A DNA stretch of 64,000 nt from Chlorokybus atmophyticus (GCA_009103225.1 RHPI01001507.1:551057-615056), one strand, 5' to 3'. Counted from the stretch's first letter, positions 20,629-32,751 are shown. Made by a program: numbers and translations. Notes: generated by a model not told the origin, from the letters alone.

Positions 20629-22506
20629 ATGCATTGTAGTTCATCCGTAGGTGCACCTCGTCATGAAGGTCGGCGCCAGTTGTCCAAATTGACCCCAGTG
20701 TTCAACCAGGCAACCGTCGCCAACCAATCGCAGCAGGACCCCGCGCTAACGCTCAGCACATCACAACAATTTCACCTGACACCGCAGTCGCAAGGGCAAG
20801 CTAGACTGCATGCGTTCTTGATGCAATGCGCACGTTGCTTCTTGCTCAACTTCTAACTTGGATGCTTGCTTCTTTCATGACTGGCACAGTGACTCACTGC
20901 ATGCGTTCTGGATACACTGTGCACGTTGTTCTTCTTTCGCAAATGTGAGGGTTGCATCTTTCATGGCTGGCAGCATGACTCATGTGGTTATGCTTGCAGA
21001 GGGTCGATTGGAACCCCAGCCCAAACGCATTTGGCCGTGACGTAGCAACCTCGGCCGTCAGCAACCCTTCCCTAAGCAAGTGGAAGATTGGCAACGAGGT
21101 AAGCACTGTGTGACATTGTGACAATGTGTGTATGTGTGTAACGGATTGTTCTGCTGTGGTCAGCATTTGCGAGATGCCGTTGAAATCATAAACGGCCACT
21201 GGGTAGAGAGCCATGTTTATCCCAAAGAGGACACTATTCGTAACGTCATGTGTCAGATGCTGTGAATGCTTAATGACCTCACTGCACCGCGACACTGACC
21301 AACCTGCCCGTGACAGCTAGTTGGCTTCGACCATGACGACGAGGCCGATGCGGCCAAGTTCTATGAGGTGTACTGGACGCCCAAGGAGTGCCCCTTCCAC
21401 TGGAGTGTCGCCTTAAAGAAAGCTACGCAGGTTCGGTCTGAGAACGTCACCATGATCAAGCATGTCCTTAAGAAGGAGTACAAGTGGACACTCTTAAACA
21501 GCAACAAGCGCAAGTGAGTTGGGTCCCTCACCACCATGTCTGCTATGCAACACTACTTTCTTACTCAGCCTCCATACACACGTACGCATCTCGCCTAATG
21601 TAACCGATTCAATCAGGCACATCGACGCCCTAATGGACCTCGAGACCCAAAAAGCCCAGATGCGCAACGCGCTCCAAAGTAAGTCACAGGCACTATTCTA
21701 GCCTAGTGCAGGCTCAACTTGAACTATCTATATCGTGACTAATGCCTTGTTGGTATGACTGTCGCAGACAAGTTATGGCGGAGATTTGAGGTGACCGACA
21801 ATGCAGACCGGGAGCGGAGGAGATACATCCATGAATGGGGCAATCCCATAATCTGGCAAACGATCGTGCAATGCTAGTCTTGCGCTGTCACTACACCTGG
21901 TCGCTAGCAGCTGACAGTCAACCACCTCGCATATCTGTTGCTTACGGTGAGCACTTTAAACTCAATCATTAGCAATTCAGGAATGCTGTAGCCTCAAACT
22001 ACAGGCTTGTAGGCGCGCTGCAGTGAATAGTGGCTTTCGATGCCACTAAGACATGCCTGTAAACTACGCAGGTGGAGCGCATTTTAAAGGGCAAGGATGG
22101 AGACCCTCTCCTAGTTGCCAACATCGACACACATGAAGAGTACCTCAGCGAAATCAACACCATGATCATGTTAATGAAGCGGGAGATGAGGCGACGGTAC
22201 GCAGCCCTCTAGCCATTCACCCTTGTGAAACGCCGCAGTGCATCTTGTGTTGAATACTTAAGTGATCCCAATCGGCGCCGGCCGCAAGAGACAGCAGCTC
22301 GTGACCCGCTCCCTGTGGCAGAAGCGGCATTTGATTGGCTGGCACAACCGTTTGAGGAGGAAGAGCAAGCTCCGGCGTCTCCTCCACAGGCCCCAGTGCG
22401 TGGTGCTTTGTTCCATGATGACGAGCAAAGCAATGATGGAGAGGAGGTGTAGCGCAGTTGGTAGTCCGTTTAGCTGGTAGTGTACATAGCTGCAAGGCTT
22501 TTATGA
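20629..22506 (+). CDS. Unrecognised multi-exon gene with in-frame TAG codons
   Basis: Proposed exons are 20629-20799 (start MHCSSSVG; would need a GC donor, uncertain), 21000-21098, 21164-21244, 21317-21513, 21617-21678, 21768-21946 and 22072 onward. From 21000 all phases agree. Exon pieces include VDWNPSPNAFGRDV, FYEVYWTPKECPFHWSVALK, MIKHVLKKEYKW, RRYIHEWGNPIIWQ and IDTHEEYLSEIN; the C-terminus is acidic and Pro-rich. The frame is interrupted only by TAG, at 21875, 21905 and 22210, then 22450, 22462 and 22471, before TGA at 22504-22506. A conventional reading stops at 21877. The family is not recognised. The gene is divergent from the unknown minus-strand gene across the copia nest. Confidence 0.5.
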
Positions 22507-22814
22507 CTGAGTGTTGTGCATCTTAAACCAGCTCAGTCAATTGTCATTATGCTCATGCATGTCAATACTTGCATCCCTACGATATACAACAGAACTGCAG
22601 GCATTCGAGTCACATAATCGAATTACAAGCCTTGGCAAGTGACTGAGAGACACTGTACACATTTTTGGTACCTGTACACAACACAGGCACATCACGATGC
22701 TGGCAGCCAGTGATAGTCGCGTGTAGTCATGCTATGCAAATACATATAACGACAGTTAGGCATTAGTCACCTTCAGCTTAAATGATGCCTTATTCTATTG
22801 ATAATTACCTAGTT
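22507..22814. other. No feature seen
   Basis: Likely 3' flank of the unknown gene. No repeat or reading frame stands out. Confidence 0.5.
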
Positions 22815-23190
22815 GGTGCTTGCGAATTAGGCTTAGTCGCCTGCGCTGGACTGGTGTGTAACCTGCAGGTGCCTGTCACATTGGCTGAGTCACCTAAGTA
22901 AGACTGATGTGTAATTTGCAAGTGCCTGCTAATTAGGTGTAGTCACCTGTTAAGGCCTGATGTGTAACTTACAGGTGCCCGTTGATTAGTTGTAGTTACC
23001 TGGTAAGGCCTGATAAGTAACTAAGAGGTGCCTGTTAATTATGTGTAGACACCTGTTAAGGCCCAATAAAAACTAACAGGTGGCTGCTAATTAGGCATAG
23101 TCACCTGTTAAGGCTTGATAGGTAACTACCAGGCGCCTGTTGATTAGGCATAGTCAACTGTTAAAGACTGATTGTAACGATAAGGGCCTG
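22815..23190. repeat. Degenerate minisatellite, period about 52 bp
   Basis: About seven diverged units carry the core ATTAGG(C/T)(A/G)TAGTCACCTG followed by AAGGCCTGAT and GTAACT. Cores occur near 22826, 22877, 22930, 22982, 23035, 23088 and 23140. Internal units are more alike than the outer ones. Confidence 0.85.
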
Positions 23191-24567
23191 ATAGTAACGG
23201 AAGATACTATCAGGTCCCTGTATCGAGATTACACGTGGACTGAGCCACGACAGTCAAAATTAGTATCCTCAGGTGCACGGCCGTTGCCAATATTTAGTCG
23301 GCCGGCAGGGGAAACATATTGCGACGCACGCAACACGTATGGTTATGGCTTGTTTTTGCCACTTGGTATTGCCACATACACCTTCGCGAAAGGACTACTA
23401 CGTTCGACTTTTTACAAGATTAGCCTCGTCCTGATACAATTAAGGTGTACTACAACATCCGGGAGGCGGGCTTTACAGTCAACCGTGAGCAAACCGATGT
23501 TATGCCCATTCGCCCAGATGAGACGCGGCCCGCGATGGCACCTGCATTGAGCTCAGCTCAGCAGAGTCTCAGCGGCATCGCTATTGCCGCTTGCTTCTAG
23601 GCAAGACAGCCATAGGCTGTGGCAGCGTGTAGAAGTTGCGGCATGGCACAAGCGGAACAGGGCAAGCGGCGAAACTACCACATGTGGTTGTACAACCACC
23701 CGCCGGCCCGCTGTCGCCAGGCGACACGCTCTTCCCACGGCGGAGACTTGCAATGAACTTGGCGCTTCCACAGCCTTCTAAACATCTCTCAAAGTCATGG
23801 GACGAGCCATGCGCAAGGTAGTGTATGGCCAAGCGCTGCACATGCGCAGTTGAAGCGGCTTCGTGCTGTCGTGCCAACAAATATGTACACCGTGGATGCT
23901 ACAGGCTGCAGCAAGCGCATGGGTAAAGCTCTCGCGAAGAGGGGTGGTGGAGGCAACACCCGGCTATGGACGCCTGCACACGGTACCACAAATGACGAAA
24001 AAAGAGGTGGCATTGGGCGTGATGGATGGATTATTACTACGTGTGAGCCGCTCACGCCTGCGGCAGAGCATTGCTAAGCAGCAAGCGCAACATGTATTGT
24101 TGGGTATCATACCCAACAACGCATCATAATGCTAGCACAGGATATTTTATTGTGTATCGTCATGAAACAAGGATTACGTCGTCCATCATATTATATAATA
24201 TTTGTCGCCTATCGTCGCATGGTTAACGTTGTAACCACTTATAGCGATGGCGGCAGCGATGGTAGGCCGTGCAACATAGCACATTGCGCTTTCCAACAAA
24301 AATGTATGATGATGCATCGTGCTCTATGCATGCACATGGTATGCCCATAAATGTTGCAGAGCACACTTGCGCCTGTTACAGCTTGTGCCAATAACAGCAT
24401 ATACATTATGCTTGTAACCGCAGTGTGTGCTTGTTAGTAGCATGCAGTATGCTTGTACCAGTAGCTGCTTAATGCTAATAGTAGCATACAACTGTGCAGA
24501 ATATAAGGGATGCTTATATCGGCGCGACGACTACCACGGTTGTGTTGGGCTCCAACAGACTCCGTAC
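23191..24567. other. No gene seen
   Basis: Several short open frames overlap on both strands between 23550 and 24130, but none has a recognisable motif or splice structure. Confidence 0.5.
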
Positions 24568-24612
24568 CCCCTACCCCCTTACTCGCGGGGGGTAGGGGGT
24601 AGGGGGGGGACA
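24568..24612. repeat. C-run/G-run hairpin beside a gap
   Basis: TACCCCCTACCCC is followed after a short spacer by GGGGTAGGGGGTA, giving 13-bp arms. The right side has three G-runs with TA linkers and could also form a G-quadruplex. The one-base gap at 24613 follows directly. Confidence 0.8.
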
Positions 24613-24613
24613 N

Positions 24614-25804
24614 TATTTATATCATTGTTTTATATGTTATTGTATGATGAGGTAAATAACTATGCGCGGCGCCGGCGTTAATGATGCAACGTAGCGTTAC
24701 GCCGCGTCGTATTCCGCGCCTACCGCTACTTGGTTAGCCTTTTAACCGCATGCGGTGGTGGCAGTAGCGAAGGCGGCAGCGGTCGGTCCCGATTGCGTAC
24801 CGCATTCAATGTGTGCCTTGTAGTGTGATCCCTACATCATGCGCATTGCGGCACATTGGTATCAATACCAATACCGGTATCGTGTGGTGCAGGCCCCATA
24901 AAATAGCTCAGTAATATAGACCCGCGCACAGCTGCAATTTTACTATTAGCGGCGGCGCCCACAACCACGCGCTCGCACGCACGCTCGCCATTGACATGCG
25001 GCGTGCTCATTCATCAGTCGTAGCTCCGCATTGGTAAAGCATCCAATAGCAATGTTTGTTGAACTGCTACACCCTTTTAAAAAAGCATGCATTGCGGAGG
25101 CAGTACCTCCGTGCGCGTCATCGCCGAGAATGGCGGGATAATGTAGCGCGCCGCTGGCAGCAAACACTTATATATGGGCCATCGCAGATTTTGCTGGCAT
25201 GAGAACTACTGTGTTTGCACCACATCAATGGCCGACATACTGTGCATCCAATCATAATGTAAAAAGGCGTTGTAGCTGCAACAATGCGGCCCATCCACCA
25301 ACATTGAATTCACAAGTTTGCCAATGTTGCGTGCATTATTGTGCTCGTCCCACACTAATGAGGGACATACTTTGGCACAAGGTGTGGGACTTTGGAGCAC
25401 AACCGTTGTATTCAATGCAAGAAGTTTCACAGTCCAACACCGAGTGTGGGACTTCGGAGTACAGCAGCGCCGTGGCGGGATTGCGCAACACCACCCGGCG
25501 GCCGGCTGCCGCCGTCCGTGCAGTGATCCTGACGGTTTGTGTAATGGAACTCGGCTACAATCATATGTTTGGAATGACCTGGGTATGTGCAGCAGTTGTC
25601 CTAGAGCTCCCTGCACGCGTTGGTTTAATGGATTCGGCAAAGTCTATAAACAGCCTGACAACCAACACTGAGCACACGGATCCAGAAAAGCCATTGAAAC
25701 GGCTGTGACGGAGCGATGATGGGTTGGATGTGCTAGCCGCACCATCACGCATTGCGTGAGCAGCCGTATGGCAACGGATGTGTCTCGCCACTTGTAGTGC
25801 CGAT
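24614..25804. repeat. Dispersed repeat, copy B
   Basis: Direct copy of 11-1152, starting at the one-base gap (24613). It carries an extra segment of about 40 bp near 24680 and scattered substitutions. Similarity ends at CTTGTAGTGCCGAT. Confidence 0.8.
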
Positions 25805-27434
25805 AGAAAGCTGACATGCAATTGGTGCGGCCGCACAATGGGCATGCACTAAGGCATCACTCTCAGTTCAATACCACTGAAGCGACCGTCCGTCACGGTA
25901 TGGTACTCCCAACGTCACAACGCCATCGCTGCAACGGCGCACGTCAAGCACTAAGGTCACCAAACAAAATGCCGCTTCGCTCATGTTACGCCACAGACTA
26001 GTGCATAGCCACCCACAAGCTTAATGTCACGGCTGCCATGGCCGTTGTTAGAGCCGGTGCTTGCTCAGACATTACATCAGGCCAACCCTTCAACGACGTG
26101 TCAAAAATTGAATGCCACTGCGTGCGATTGCTAAGATGGCGGCAGCACATGCTCAATGACAAGCGCGTGCAACCAACGCATACAAGAACTCCGCCAGTGG
26201 AATATAACGAGGCGGTAGGTTGCGTCGTAAATCTACAGCGGTTGTCACGCCTATAAGGCTGGCTAAAGTCATTCTCTGTTCCTTACTTATGTAAGTAAGA
26301 TGACCGGGTGCGTTTTCCATCTCATAAGCATGTGTAGTGCTTGTGGGGTGGCTCTCACGTGGTCTGCTCTTGAGCCTATGAGGCCTTGAGTGAGATAAAC
26401 TACACAAGGTATTGCATATCAGCAAGCACACAGCTGGTCGGTACCATTGAGACATGGCCATGTGAGCCATGTGTCCGCATGTGTGTGCATATGTTTGCAA
26501 GTGCATATGTCTGCATATAAGTGCATATGTGAGAATACGACGTACGTACTAGATGTATGCAGGCATGCGCATACGTATGCATAGGGATGCATGTGTATGC
26601 TTGTGTGCGATGTCCTACGCTGATATGACCAGCCAAGGACGTTCACATTGCCCAAGGGTGATGTTTGTGATGGCCAAGGCTGATGTGACTAGCCAAGGAC
26701 TTTCACAATGTCCGAGGCTTATGTGTAATCAGTCTTGGACATCAAATAAAAGGTCCAAGGCTGATGTGGCAGCCTAGACATGAGTTGTGGTCAACGCAGC
26801 CATGTCAAGGCAAGTAGCCTTGGACTTGGATGTTCTAGGTTGGAGAGCAGCAAAGAGGGGGTATATGAACGGCCTCAACAAGTGTTGAGGGGGCTCAGCA
26901 TGTGCATACTCGACTCTTGTGTGTGGGGTGCCTAGTTTAGTTGTTCAAGGGGCTCTCCCTCTCATCCCATGTGGGGTATGATGCTTGTGGCAGCTCTGCA
27001 CATATGTGTGGGGTGTGCTTGAGTGTGCATGTGTGTGCAAGCTGAGTAGAGAGGTTGGTGGCATCCTCTCCTTCCTTGGTGCGGTGCTGTGACTTCCTCC
27101 TTTAAGTACTGCACCGTGTGTTGCTGGTCGGGCTTCCGGAAGTAAGTCCTTGTGCTTGTGCATAAGTTTGCCAAGCCGTACAATAAGTAAGTGCGTGGTA
27201 TCGTTACAGCGGTGCAACATAATGCTGAAGATAATAACTTACTCCCTCATCTAATAATTTCCCTCCGAGAGCCCCTTCCCATTCCAACACCTTCCCTGCA
27301 ATCAGGCGTGTATGAGGGTTGTAATGGAAATTATTTGCGCCAATGCAGCATGCCATAGCACAGTGTGCCATAATTAGCACGACAATTACACTACAAATGT
27401 GCGTACATATCGTGCGCTTGCCACAATATCTGCT
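25805..27434. other. Gene-free stretch with short local repeats
   Basis: ATGCATATG-rich simple sequence lies at about 26460-26600. A loose repeat of GGCTGATGTGACTAGCCAAGG units spans about 26620-26775. No convincing coding sequence. Confidence 0.55.
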
Positions 27435-27520
27435 TGTTGTAAACTCATTACGCGGCGTGACCATCTTGGCCACCTTAGCGCTAGGCTGACCGAGATGGTC
27501 ACGCCGCGTGATTTACAACA
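27435..27520. repeat. Inverted repeat with arms of 31-35 bp
   Basis: The left arm 27435-27469 (TGTTGTAAACTCATTACGCG ... ATCTTGG) pairs with the right arm 27490-27520 (CCGAGATGGTCACGCCGCGT ... TACAACA). There is one mismatch, a few unpaired bases in the left arm and a 20-nt loop. It could be a miniature inverted-repeat element or a foldback. Confidence 0.85.
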
Positions 27521-28538
27521 AAAGGTTGAGTCTCTGAGGCCCAATTTATACCTTCCCCCGGCGCGATGATTGCAACTGTCACAGCACGTGCAATATCGCC
27601 GGCAATGGCGCTGCGCATGTTGCTTAGCTCAGCGGCGGTAGCGGCGGCGAGCTGAGCAATATCGTAACCCACCCACCCATACCCTTAAACTGCATTACGA
27701 TACGTTTAATTTGAGCATGATCACACACGCATTGTGCTTGCTTGCGCGACAGATCTTGATCGCGCTTATGCTGCCGCATGTACCTCTATCGGATAATGAG
27801 CAAAGTTTGCTCAGCAAATTTGCTTAGCAAACTTGCTTGCTTGCACATTACGATCTCACCGTCTTTCACCAACTGGGTTGTAGCTGGGGTATACTCTTTG
27901 CGTATGTTACCGAAGAGGAATGAAAGAGGAATGCATTCAAGCAAAGCAATCTATTGAGCCCAATATCCCCAGCCAACTGTTGACCCCTCATTGGCTGTTA
28001 CTAGCCAATGAAGCTATAGTTTGTAACAAGGGTGAACAAAATGACAACTGTGTGTGTAGTGGTGATCTGATGATATAATGGCTACTCTCATGCCCGCAAG
28101 TCGACCGGACACCTCATGTGCGTCCGCGGCGATTGTGATTGTCGCAACGTTGCCGTGTTACATTAAATGTAAATGCGTGACAATCTGTCGGACCCCTTTC
28201 TCAGCGCCACTTTATGATAATGTGTGGCGCTTAACATAGATTGCACAATGTAACGTAAGTTACGGTGTCGTCAAGGTTTTGGACGGAATTTCTGTTGACA
28301 TACATACCGCGGTGCTTGAAATTGTTCGTGACCATAGCGCGTCGGTGAAAATCAATAAGTTCTTTCTCGTAAAATCCCGCGCAAGTATGCATTATATTGC
28401 GCATGCAATGCAATACATAGTTGCTGCCGCTGAGATGGGGGGTTAAGGGTGTGTAAAGGGCCCTTTCACAATTATTATTTGACGAACAATTTGTGGGCAC
28501 TACGGTATATGCAGTTGTATATTTTGAAGTCACACCCG
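27521..28538. other. No feature seen
   Basis: No recognisable gene, RNA or long repeat. Confidence 0.5.
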
Positions 28539-28632
28539 TTGTAACAATTGGGGCCCGACCACTAGGCTATGGTAGTAAAAGACATTACCATGAGTGAGGT
28601 CTGTCACAATTTATCCCAATTCGTGAAATTCC
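28539..28632 (-). repeat. Truncated SINE head
   Basis: This matches 28958-29045 with a few differences, starting TGTAACAATTGGGGCCCGAC. It keeps the A-box half but lacks the B box and tail, so it is a truncated copy of the adjacent SINE. Confidence 0.75.
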
Positions 28633-28859
28633 TCCCCAATTCAACCTATGAGTTCCTTATAATCCAATGAGGCACTAGCTCACGTCGCCGTGTTCGCGGC
28701 CGTACCACGATTGGTCTACCCGCGGCATGTTAGATCCGGCCCACGAACGGTCCTGACCGACCGAACGGCCATCCTCACCGCGCAACCTGCCATCGCAGCG
28801 CGACCGCTCACGCGGCCTTTGGTAAACTGGCTCGGTGCGCAGGTTGTGATCCCGCGCCC

Positions 28860-29045
28860 AGCCTAGGGCAAGCCGCCCCAATTGTTTTTGTTTTTGCCTT
28901 GGATGTGCCTCCGTCCCCTACGGGAATTGAACAAGAGACGTCAAGCTCCGTTACCAATGTAACAATTGGGGCCCGACCACTAGGCTATAGTAGTGAAAGA
29001 CACTACCATGAGTGAGGTCTGTCACAACTTATCCCAATTCGCGCC
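28860..29045 (-). mobile_element. tRNA-derived SINE
   Basis: On the minus strand an A box (TAGCCTAGTGGTC, about 28977-28989) and a B box (TTGTTCAATTCCC, about 28924-28936) lie at tRNA-like spacing. They are followed by an A-rich CAAAAACAAAAAC tail near 28880-28895. These are the internal RNA polymerase III promoter elements of tRNA-derived SINEs. The tRNA fold itself is degraded, so it is not a functional tRNA gene. The exact ends are estimated. Confidence 0.7.
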
Positions 29046-29349
29046 ACCCGTAGCAGCCCAATCGAAGCCCCAATTATAATAATAAGGCCCTCGACATTTG
29101 TTTATTTGGCGGCTATTCTCCGAGCATATTTCTCTCGTAAGGCGGGGTTGCGTTTTTTACGCACCCTCAAATCCCCCCCATTTGCTCAAGGGGCTTGTAT
29201 ATTGAGTCGAGTGGGTTGTGACACAGGCACTGCTATCCACTTTTTGGACATTCTCGTCTTGCAGTCTGTTCATCACGGAGTTTACAAGCGACTCTACGAC
29301 AAGCTGCGAGAACCAGACTTTCAAGGGGTCCCAGTGTTGCGGTCACCTA

Positions 29350-29572
29350 TATCAGTCGATACAATACATATGCAATTTTACAAAGGTAGGACATCAGGTG
29401 CATACAATTATATCAAAGTAATATTATTAGTATAATTGGATGCTTTATATCAGGTGTTTTATATCATTCGATACAATACAGATGCAATTTTACAAAGGTA
29501 GGACATCAGGTGCATACAAATATTATATCTAATTAATAATATTAGTATAATTGGATGCTTAGCAGTTTAATC
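29350..29572. repeat. 112-bp tandem duplication
   Basis: TCGATACAATACA(T/G)ATGCAATT starts at 29356 and again at 29468, and both copies run to GTATAATTGGATGCTT with small indels. Confidence 0.85.
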
Positions 29573-31721
29573 ATTGACTTGATTGAGTCATGTTCCGTAC
29601 ATTATGCATGAATATAAGCATTATGGTATTTGCCATGATAAGAGGCAAAGTTTTAAGTTCTGCGTTAATACTATAGCATGTAACTTATTAAATTTTGCCT
29701 CACATCTCATAATCAAGATATATGAGCAGATGTTATTGATAAAGCCATTGTTTTCTCTTTAACATATGACAGGAGCTGTCGGGGTGTATGTGATATTGCT
29801 ACCCCTGGTAGGCCATTACGCTGCCTCACATATTAATCACCAGCCATGAAAGAATGACTCTTCTATTCCATTGGCACAGATCTGATGTGGAGCCAATGTG
29901 CAACTGTTGCAGGTTTCATGATATAAGACTATGCGCGTCACGTGCTTCAGTGAAAGTCATCGAGTCCCACTACATGGTGCGCTGCATTGTTTAACAATGT
30001 TATATTTAGCAAATGGTGATGACGCTACAGCATCTATAGCTTGAGGCAACAATATATTCGCTAATGGCTGCAGCTATGCGCATCACGAGCGATTATCACG
30101 ATCATGCTGTGACACGAGCTCTGATGTAGCTTAGATAAATGGTGCCATTGCAGCAATCCACCAGCTCGAAATTCATGCTTAGAATAAAAGCAGGGCAAAT
30201 GATTGTGTCATAACATTGCAACCGCTTTCATTTTAAGTCCAAGAAACATGACGCTTTTTTTTATTTAACCTTTCGTGTCCAAGTGTTCACGACCAACGAG
30301 AGGTTGCACCGTCGTTCCAACCGCATTAGTGGATTGGATCCACTGGTAGATCTACTAGTGACACTCCACTGCTGGATTTATTAGTGGACCCACTCTAGTA
30401 ATCTGAATGTGTCCGGAGATGCAAGCATCAAGTTTTAAAGCGTGCGCAGCTTCGGGCCTAGATTGTTGAAATTAGCAACAACTAATTGCCATACAAAAAC
30501 CAAAATTGGTGCATTAAAGATTGACAGCTCCTTGCATTGCGCAATACAGCCGCACTACTGTGTGCCATGACTTATCGTTGTTGTTGCGACATCTCAGTTG
30601 CGCCGACTACGGCACCTTCAGCTTGCCGACAAGCAGGAGGTTGCCGTCACCTTTTTGTTCAAGATAAAAGCCGCTACAAGAGTTGCACCGTGCGCTGCTT
30701 TAGGGCTAGAGAGTTGAACAGAACAACACCTTATTGCCATGTACGATATACACGTGCATTAACAATTGACAGATGCTCGCGGTGCCTAATGCAGTCGCAC
30801 GATGCGCTTTATTAATTACCGCCATCGCTGTCATATTCACCTTAGCTTAAAGTTACCTTGAGCTTTGCAAGGCTGACGACCGAGCTCTTTTTGCACATGC
30901 ACCCTTTTTACCATGTAACAGGTACGTTATGCCGTACAAAACGCCTCACCCGCCTTTCATACTGGTCAACACATGTAATCATGCTTCAATAATAAGGATC
31001 TCGTATGTGTTATTATTGTCACACTCTCAGAGGATTAGGCCAATCCGCATTGATGCGCTGTTAGCTCGCTGAGCCAAGCAATTAATTATTAACTCCCTTT
31101 TGTACCGTTGCGCTCGGCTCCACACCATTCAACTTGTTTAATTTTCCATATGCCTCTTATGAGATCACATGCGTAGGGACTCAATTTGAGACGGTCTCTA
31201 ACGCTCCATTAGCACCAGCTCTAGCCACCCATACGCATTTGGCTTGCTAGACCAAGCACATACTTATAAACTTGATGGCGGCCGCAATTGCAGTGGCGTT
31301 AGCGGCCGTGGCGGGGCAGGAAGGCTTATAGCTGCTAAACACTTGAGTGCGCAAAGAACCTCACAATGGCAGCATGGCAACAACCAATTGTACCTTCTCT
31401 GAAATGATGTTTGCGGATTGATGTTGGTGGCTAAACAATCCAACGCATGCATTTGCTCCGCTAAGACTGGGCCCTCTACAATCATCACGCGGTTTTTGTA
31501 TTTCTCCATCGCGCTGGGGATGAAGCTGCGGAAGCCTTAGCTACTAACTTTTATGTTCATTGTATGGCATGTCAGCGATTTGGGAAGCCAACTTGGTTAA
31601 AGTGGATATACCAAGCTGATATAACTCGTGCACAACGCGCGTGAATGCTGTCATTCTACCTCTTTTATAGGCTTTATATTCTGTCTTATACATGTCATTG
31701 CTACGCGACCAGTGTGCAAGT

Positions 31722-31725
<4 letters not shown>
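29573..31725. other. Gene-free stretch
   Basis: AT-rich intergenic sequence without a convincing frame or repeat. Confidence 0.5.
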
Positions 31726-31769
<44 letters not shown>

Positions 31770-32686
31770 GTGTATATATATACATATATACATATATACA
31801 TATATATGTATATGTGTATGTACATGTACATAAATGTATATATATATACTTATATATCAACATATAATAAACATACACGTAAAACAATATGCATATATAC
31901 ATATATGTATATGTATATATATACATATATACGTATATATATGTGTGTATATATGTATATATATACACATATATGTACATATATACATATACATATGTGT
32001 ACATATATATATGTATATATATGTATATACATATATATACATATGTGCATATATATGTATATATATAAATATAAATATAGGGATAGGCATAGATATATGC
32101 ATATATACCTCTATATATGATAGTATCTATATATATGTATATATGTGTATACATATATATGCATATATGTGTATACATATATATATACACATATTCAAAC
32201 TTATATAGAGAGATAAATGTATAGACTATCATTACATATATATATTTATATAAATTCATATATGTTTATGCAAACATATACTACTCTTAATATGTATAAT
32301 ATATTTATATATTTTTTTATATAATATGTATATATATGTATATATATATATGTATACATATATATGTAGATAGATATCCATGTATATCCATACATATGCA
32401 TATATACACACATACACATATACATATATATACATACATATGTATACATAGTTATGTACTTATATAAAGTCATGTATATTTCTGCAATAGTATATAAATT
32501 ATAATATATATGAGACATATAAATATATGCATTTATATAACATGTAAATGTATATGTGTATACATATATACATATATGTATACATATACATATATGTATA
32601 GATACATATGTATGTATATATATGTATATGTATATGTATATGTATATACATATACATATACATGTATATATATGTATATGTATGCA

Positions 32687-32751
<65 letters not shown>

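Noticed and set aside
12562-22506. Genome-wide reassignment of TAG (or TAA/TAG) to Gln
   Set aside because: Aconitase, NRT2 and the secreted-protein gene use only CAA/CAG for Gln in roughly 1400 codons, and two of them end in TAA. The signal is limited to the unknown genes and retroelements.
23553-24130. Overlapping open frames on both strands
   Set aside because: GC-rich antisense shadows with no conserved motif and no clear splice sites.
11-25804. Repeat copies A and B as LTRs of one giant retroelement
   Set aside because: No TG...CA ends, no primer-binding site after copy A, no purine tract before copy B.
28905-28990. Functional tRNA gene
   Set aside because: A and B boxes are present but acceptor and anticodon stems do not pair well, and a truncated copy and A-rich tail point to a SINE.
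29106-29435. 109-residue open frame
   Set aside because: Overlaps a 112-bp tandem duplication, with no family resemblance or ATG start.
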